A stretch of 15,579 nt of DNA from Rickettsiales bacterium. GTDB taxonomy: Bacteria; Pseudomonadota; Alphaproteobacteria; Rickettsiales; UBA8987. The stretch is from the NCBI GenBank assembly GCA_028282625.1, contig JANQHP010000117.1, forward strand, positions 1-15,579. The letters are read 5' to 3'. The translations under genes and the position numbers were made by a program. The notes below the pieces were generated by a model, which saw only the letters and a program-made list of their open reading frames with translations, was not told where the DNA came from and did not search any database. Shown here piece by piece: positions 13,486 through 15,579 of this stretch. Numbering within the stretch: the first letter of the stretch is position 1; every line of letters begins with the position of its first letter.

Positions 13486-15261
13486 CTAATCCTTCATTTC
13501 CATGTATTTGACGCCAGCGGTTAGGGTGGCGAGCAAGCCATAATGCTGCGGTAGGATTTTGTATAAGAAGAAGCGTGCTAAGCGGATCTTGCGCTCATAA
13601 AAGGCGGCATCACCGCGTTTTTCTTCCAATGCCTTGAAGCTCCGCTCGGCCATTTCCGCCCACACATAGCCCATGGCGACCAGCGCAAAGAGGCGCAGAT
13701 ATTCCACCGAGGCACCGGCGGCCTCTTCCGGGTTGGCCAGACCCTTTTGCCCAATCCACATGGAAGCCTGCTGCAGGGATTTCATACTTTGGTAGAGCGG
13801 CTTGGTGAATTCGGCCATCTGCTCGCTACTTTTATGCTGTTCGATAAAGTGCTGCAACGGATGGAAGAAGCGCCGAAGCAGGCGGCCGGTATGCATCGGA
13901 AGCTTGCGCCCGACCAGATCCAGCGCCTGCACGCCGTTCGTGCCTTCATAAATCTGCGTGATGCGGACATCGCGCGCATATTGCTCCAAACCATATTCCC
14001 CGATATAGCCATAGCCGCCGAGCACCTGCATGGCGGTGTGGGCGGTTTCGTGCCCGCCGTCGGTGAGGTAAGCCTTGATCACAGGTGTGAGCAGTTGCAC
14101 GACATCGTCGGCCTCTTTGCGGCGGTCTTCATCCGGGTGATGCTCGGCGATATCCAGCTGCAAGGCGGTCCATACGGAAAGCGCACGCGCGCCCTCGGTA
14201 AAGCTCTGCATGGTCAGCAGCATGCGGCGTACATCCGGGTGCACGGTGATCGGGTCGGCTGGTTTTTCGGGCAAGGTTGCCCCTTTGAGTGCACGGCCCT
14301 GCAGGCGTTCCTTGGCATAGGCAAGCGCGTTTTGCTGCGCAATTTCAGCGATACCAAGCCCTTGCGTGCCGACCAAGAGCCTGGCCTCGTTCATCATGGT
14401 AAACATCGCGCGGAGTCCCTTATGCGGCTCGCCGACCAGCCAGGCTTGCGCTTTGTCGTAATTCATCACGCAGGTGGGCGAGGCGTGCAGGCCCATCTTG
14501 TGCTCAATGCTGCCGCAGGCTACGCCGTTGAGATCGCCACAGCTGCCATCCTCATTAATATGGTGCTTGGGCAACACAAACAGGCTGATGCCCTTGACCC
14601 CTTTGGGCGCATCGGGCAGGCGTGCGAGGACCAAATGGATGATGTTTTCCACCGCGTCATGCTCACCGCAAGAGATGAAAATTTTGCTGCCTGTGATGGC
14701 ATAGCTGCCATCGCCGTTAGGCTCGGCTTTGGTAGAGATCAGGCCCAGATCGGTGCCGGCTTGGGGTTCGGTCAGGCACATCACGCCGCTCCACTGCCCG
14801 GTCACCATCTTGGGCAGGAATTTCTGTTTGAGATCCTCCGAGGCATGGGTGTGGATCGCGTTATAGGCGCCGTGGGTAAGGCCCGGCAGTAGCCCAAAGG
14901 AAAGATTGGCCGAGCAGATCATCTCCACGATTGGGAGGTTGAGCGCTTGCGGCAGGCCCTGCCCGCCATATTCCGGGTCGCAGGTGAAGCTGCCCCAGCC
15001 GCTTTCCACATACATCTTATAGGCATCCACAAAACCATCTGGCAGGGTGACCTTGCCGTTATCGAAGGTCAGGCCTTGCTGGTCTCCGCTTTGGTTGAGC
15101 GGGAAGAGCGCTTCCTCGCAAAAGCGGGCGGCTTCCTCCAAGATTGGGTCGACCAGGCTTACATCATCATAACCGGGTAGGGTGCCGGAATATTTTTCGA
15201 TATGCAGCAATTCGTTCAGCAGGAAGCGGTAATCTTCTACAGGGGCGCGATATTCAGGCAT
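13486..15261 (-). CDS. acyl-CoA dehydrogenase, DmdC-like large form
   Basis: The 591-residue flavoenzyme oxidises an acyl-CoA to the enoyl-CoA with FAD. After a short N-terminal helix region (MPEYRAPVEDYRFLLNEL) come the ACAD domains. These include GVMCLTEPQAGTDLG (159-173, FAD/substrate loop), ITGSKIFISCGEHD (189-202), NEARLLVGTQGLGIAE (291-306) and MQVLGGYGYIGEYGLEQYARDVRITQIYEGTNGVQALDL. In the last block E439 is the expected catalytic base. A C-terminal extension of about 130 residues matches the acetyl-CoA-dehydrogenase C-terminal-like architecture (PF12806 type), as in 3-methylmercaptopropionyl-CoA dehydrogenase DmdC. The real substrate cannot be told. AAGGAAG lies eight bases before the ATG. 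The gene is GC-richer than its neighbours. Confidence 0.93.
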   Translation of the reverse strand: MPEYRAPVEDYRFLLNELLHIEKYSGTLPGYDDVSLVDPILEEAARFCEEALFPLNQSGDQQGLTFDNGKVTLPDGFVDAYKMYVESGWGSFTCDPEYGGQGLPQALNLPIVEMICSANLSFGLLPGLTHGAYNAIHTHASEDLKQKFLPKMVTGQWSGVMCLTEPQAGTDLGLISTKAEPNGDGSYAITGSKIFISCGEHDAVENIIHLVLARLPDAPKGVKGISLFVLPKHHINEDGSCGDLNGVACGSIEHKMGLHASPTCVMNYDKAQAWLVGEPHKGLRAMFTMMNEARLLVGTQGLGIAEIAQQNALAYAKERLQGRALKGATLPEKPADPITVHPDVRRMLLTMQSFTEGARALSVWTALQLDIAEHHPDEDRRKEADDVVQLLTPVIKAYLTDGGHETAHTAMQVLGGYGYIGEYGLEQYARDVRITQIYEGTNGVQALDLVGRKLPMHTGRLLRRFFHPLQHFIEQHKSSEQMAEFTKPLYQSMKSLQQASMWIGQKGLANPEEAAGASVEYLRLFALVAMGYVWAEMAERSFKALEEKRGDAAFYERKIRLARFFLYKILPQHYGLLATLTAGVKYMEMKD

Positions 15262-15288
15262 AACATTCTTCCTTCGCTTGAGGGTGCA

Positions 15289-15315
15289 ACACGGTATTTT
15301 GCCAGTATACCGTGT
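15289..15315. promoter_or_regulatory. 9-bp inverted repeat, candidate operator
   Basis: ACACGGTAT (15289-15297) and ATACCGTGT (15307-15315) are perfect inverted repeats with a 9-bp spacer. They cover the -10 hexamer and the expected transcription start of the acyl-CoA dehydrogenase gene. The length and symmetry fit a dimeric repressor (for example a TetR-type fatty-acid regulator), but no regulator gene is in the window. An RNA hairpin at the 5' end is unlikely, because only the proximal half would be transcribed. Confidence 0.5.
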
Positions 15316-15332
15316 GGCGCTTGCCTTGTCTA
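15304..15332 (-). promoter_or_regulatory. promoter of the acyl-CoA dehydrogenase gene
   Basis: On the minus strand TAGACA (15327-15332, five of six matches to TTGACA) and TATACT (15304-15309, five of six matches to TATAAT) are separated by 17 bp. This gives a start near 15297 and a leader of about 36 nt. The -10 is covered by an inverted repeat described separately. Confidence 0.6.
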
Positions 15333-15579
15333 ACGCTATAGGGTTCAGGAGGCAGGAGTCAGAAAGCAGGAAAGGGCATGGGCACTTCTTCGGAGTGGGC
15401 GTTCCGCCTGCGACTAGAGCGAAGCGACGCCGAGCACATGCGAGGGCGGGGGTTTAAGGGGGTAAGGCCCCCTTTCTTATATAAGAGCACCCCCTCACCC
15501 GGGTGCTTTAGCACCCACCCTCTCCCCCGGAGGGGAGAGGGGATATTGAGGTGGTGCGTGGATACTTTCTCCGGAGCAC
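15316..15579. repeat. gene-free right edge with consecutive hairpins
   Basis: I see no credible gene here. After a CAGGA-rich stretch (about 15345-15373) come several stems: CACTTC/GGAGTG (15383-15397), AAGGGGG/CCCCCTT (15456-15474), the palindrome TCTTATATAAGA (15475-15486), GGGTGC/GCACCC with loop TTTA (15501-15516), and CCCTCTCCCC/GGGGAGAGGG with loop CGGA (15518-15541). The last type (CCCTCTCCCC...GGGGAGAGGG) is a common dispersed intergenic motif in proteobacteria. The block is probably a composite of genome repeats and may also end a transcript coming from the right. Confidence 0.55.

Noticed and set aside
13747..14892. Long plus-strand open frame (381 codons) opposite the acyl-CoA dehydrogenase gene
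   Set aside because: It mirrors the codons of the dehydrogenase, shows no family motif and has no ribosome-binding site. It is a by-product of GC-rich codon use on the other strand.
1..15579. CRISPR array, intact insertion sequence or toxin-antitoxin pair
   Set aside because: No regularly spaced direct repeats, no transposase motif and no paired small toxin/antitoxin genes were seen.

Overview
The window reads as chromosomal DNA of an alphaproteobacterium. Support for this comes from an S9 protein with a long N-terminal extension, an FtsZ ending in the IPxFLRR tail, the miaB-phoH-ybeY-corC series, a TlpA-type thioredoxin next to an LptM-type lipoprotein, and a large acyl-CoA dehydrogenase of about 590 residues. 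Genus and species cannot be read from the sequence. By eye most of the window is close to even in base composition. The stretch after the tRNA (about 11.42-13.42 kb) is clearly AT-richer, and the acyl-CoA dehydrogenase at the right is GC-richer.

Layout. At 1-287 (-) lies the N-terminal S4 part of an RluA-family pseudouridine synthase, cut by the window edge. It is divergent from rplM-rpsI (435-1423, +), which has a recognisable sigma70-type promoter. Next comes a leftward three-gene group (3555-1464, -): a 47-residue LptM/YifL-like lipoprotein, a three-helix membrane protein of unknown function, and lnt, the enzyme that N-acylates lipoproteins. Divergent from it is a membrane-anchored TlpA-like thioredoxin. 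It is followed by a rightward run of miaB, phoH, ybeY and corC (about 4.3-8.2 kb), which covers tRNA modification and rRNA maturation. ftsZ (-) converges on corC and stands alone without ftsQ/ftsA. It is divergent from a class I photolyase gene (+), and then comes a tRNA-Pro(TGG).

Directly after the tRNA the sequence changes character. There are two large palindromic hairpins, a decayed P-loop NTPase fragment on the minus strand, then a rightward unit with its own promoter. That unit is an indoleamine 2,3-dioxygenase-like gene broken by one frameshift, followed 3 bp later by a 95-residue protein of unknown family. It closes with a strong bidirectional terminator. This looks like a small accessory islet at a tRNA gene. 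A leftward acyl-CoA dehydrogenase gene (DmdC/PF12806-type architecture) follows; its promoter is overlapped by a perfect 9-bp inverted repeat. The right edge (15316-15579) has no gene and holds several consecutive hairpins resembling dispersed intergenic repeats.

The points most worth a second look are the frameshifted IDO-like gene with its unknown partner, the overlooked LptM-like lipoprotein in a probable operon with lnt, the palindromes in the ftsZ and acyl-CoA dehydrogenase promoters, and the palindromic insertion next to tRNA-Pro with a truncated P-loop gene. I did not recognise a wholly new multi-gene system.
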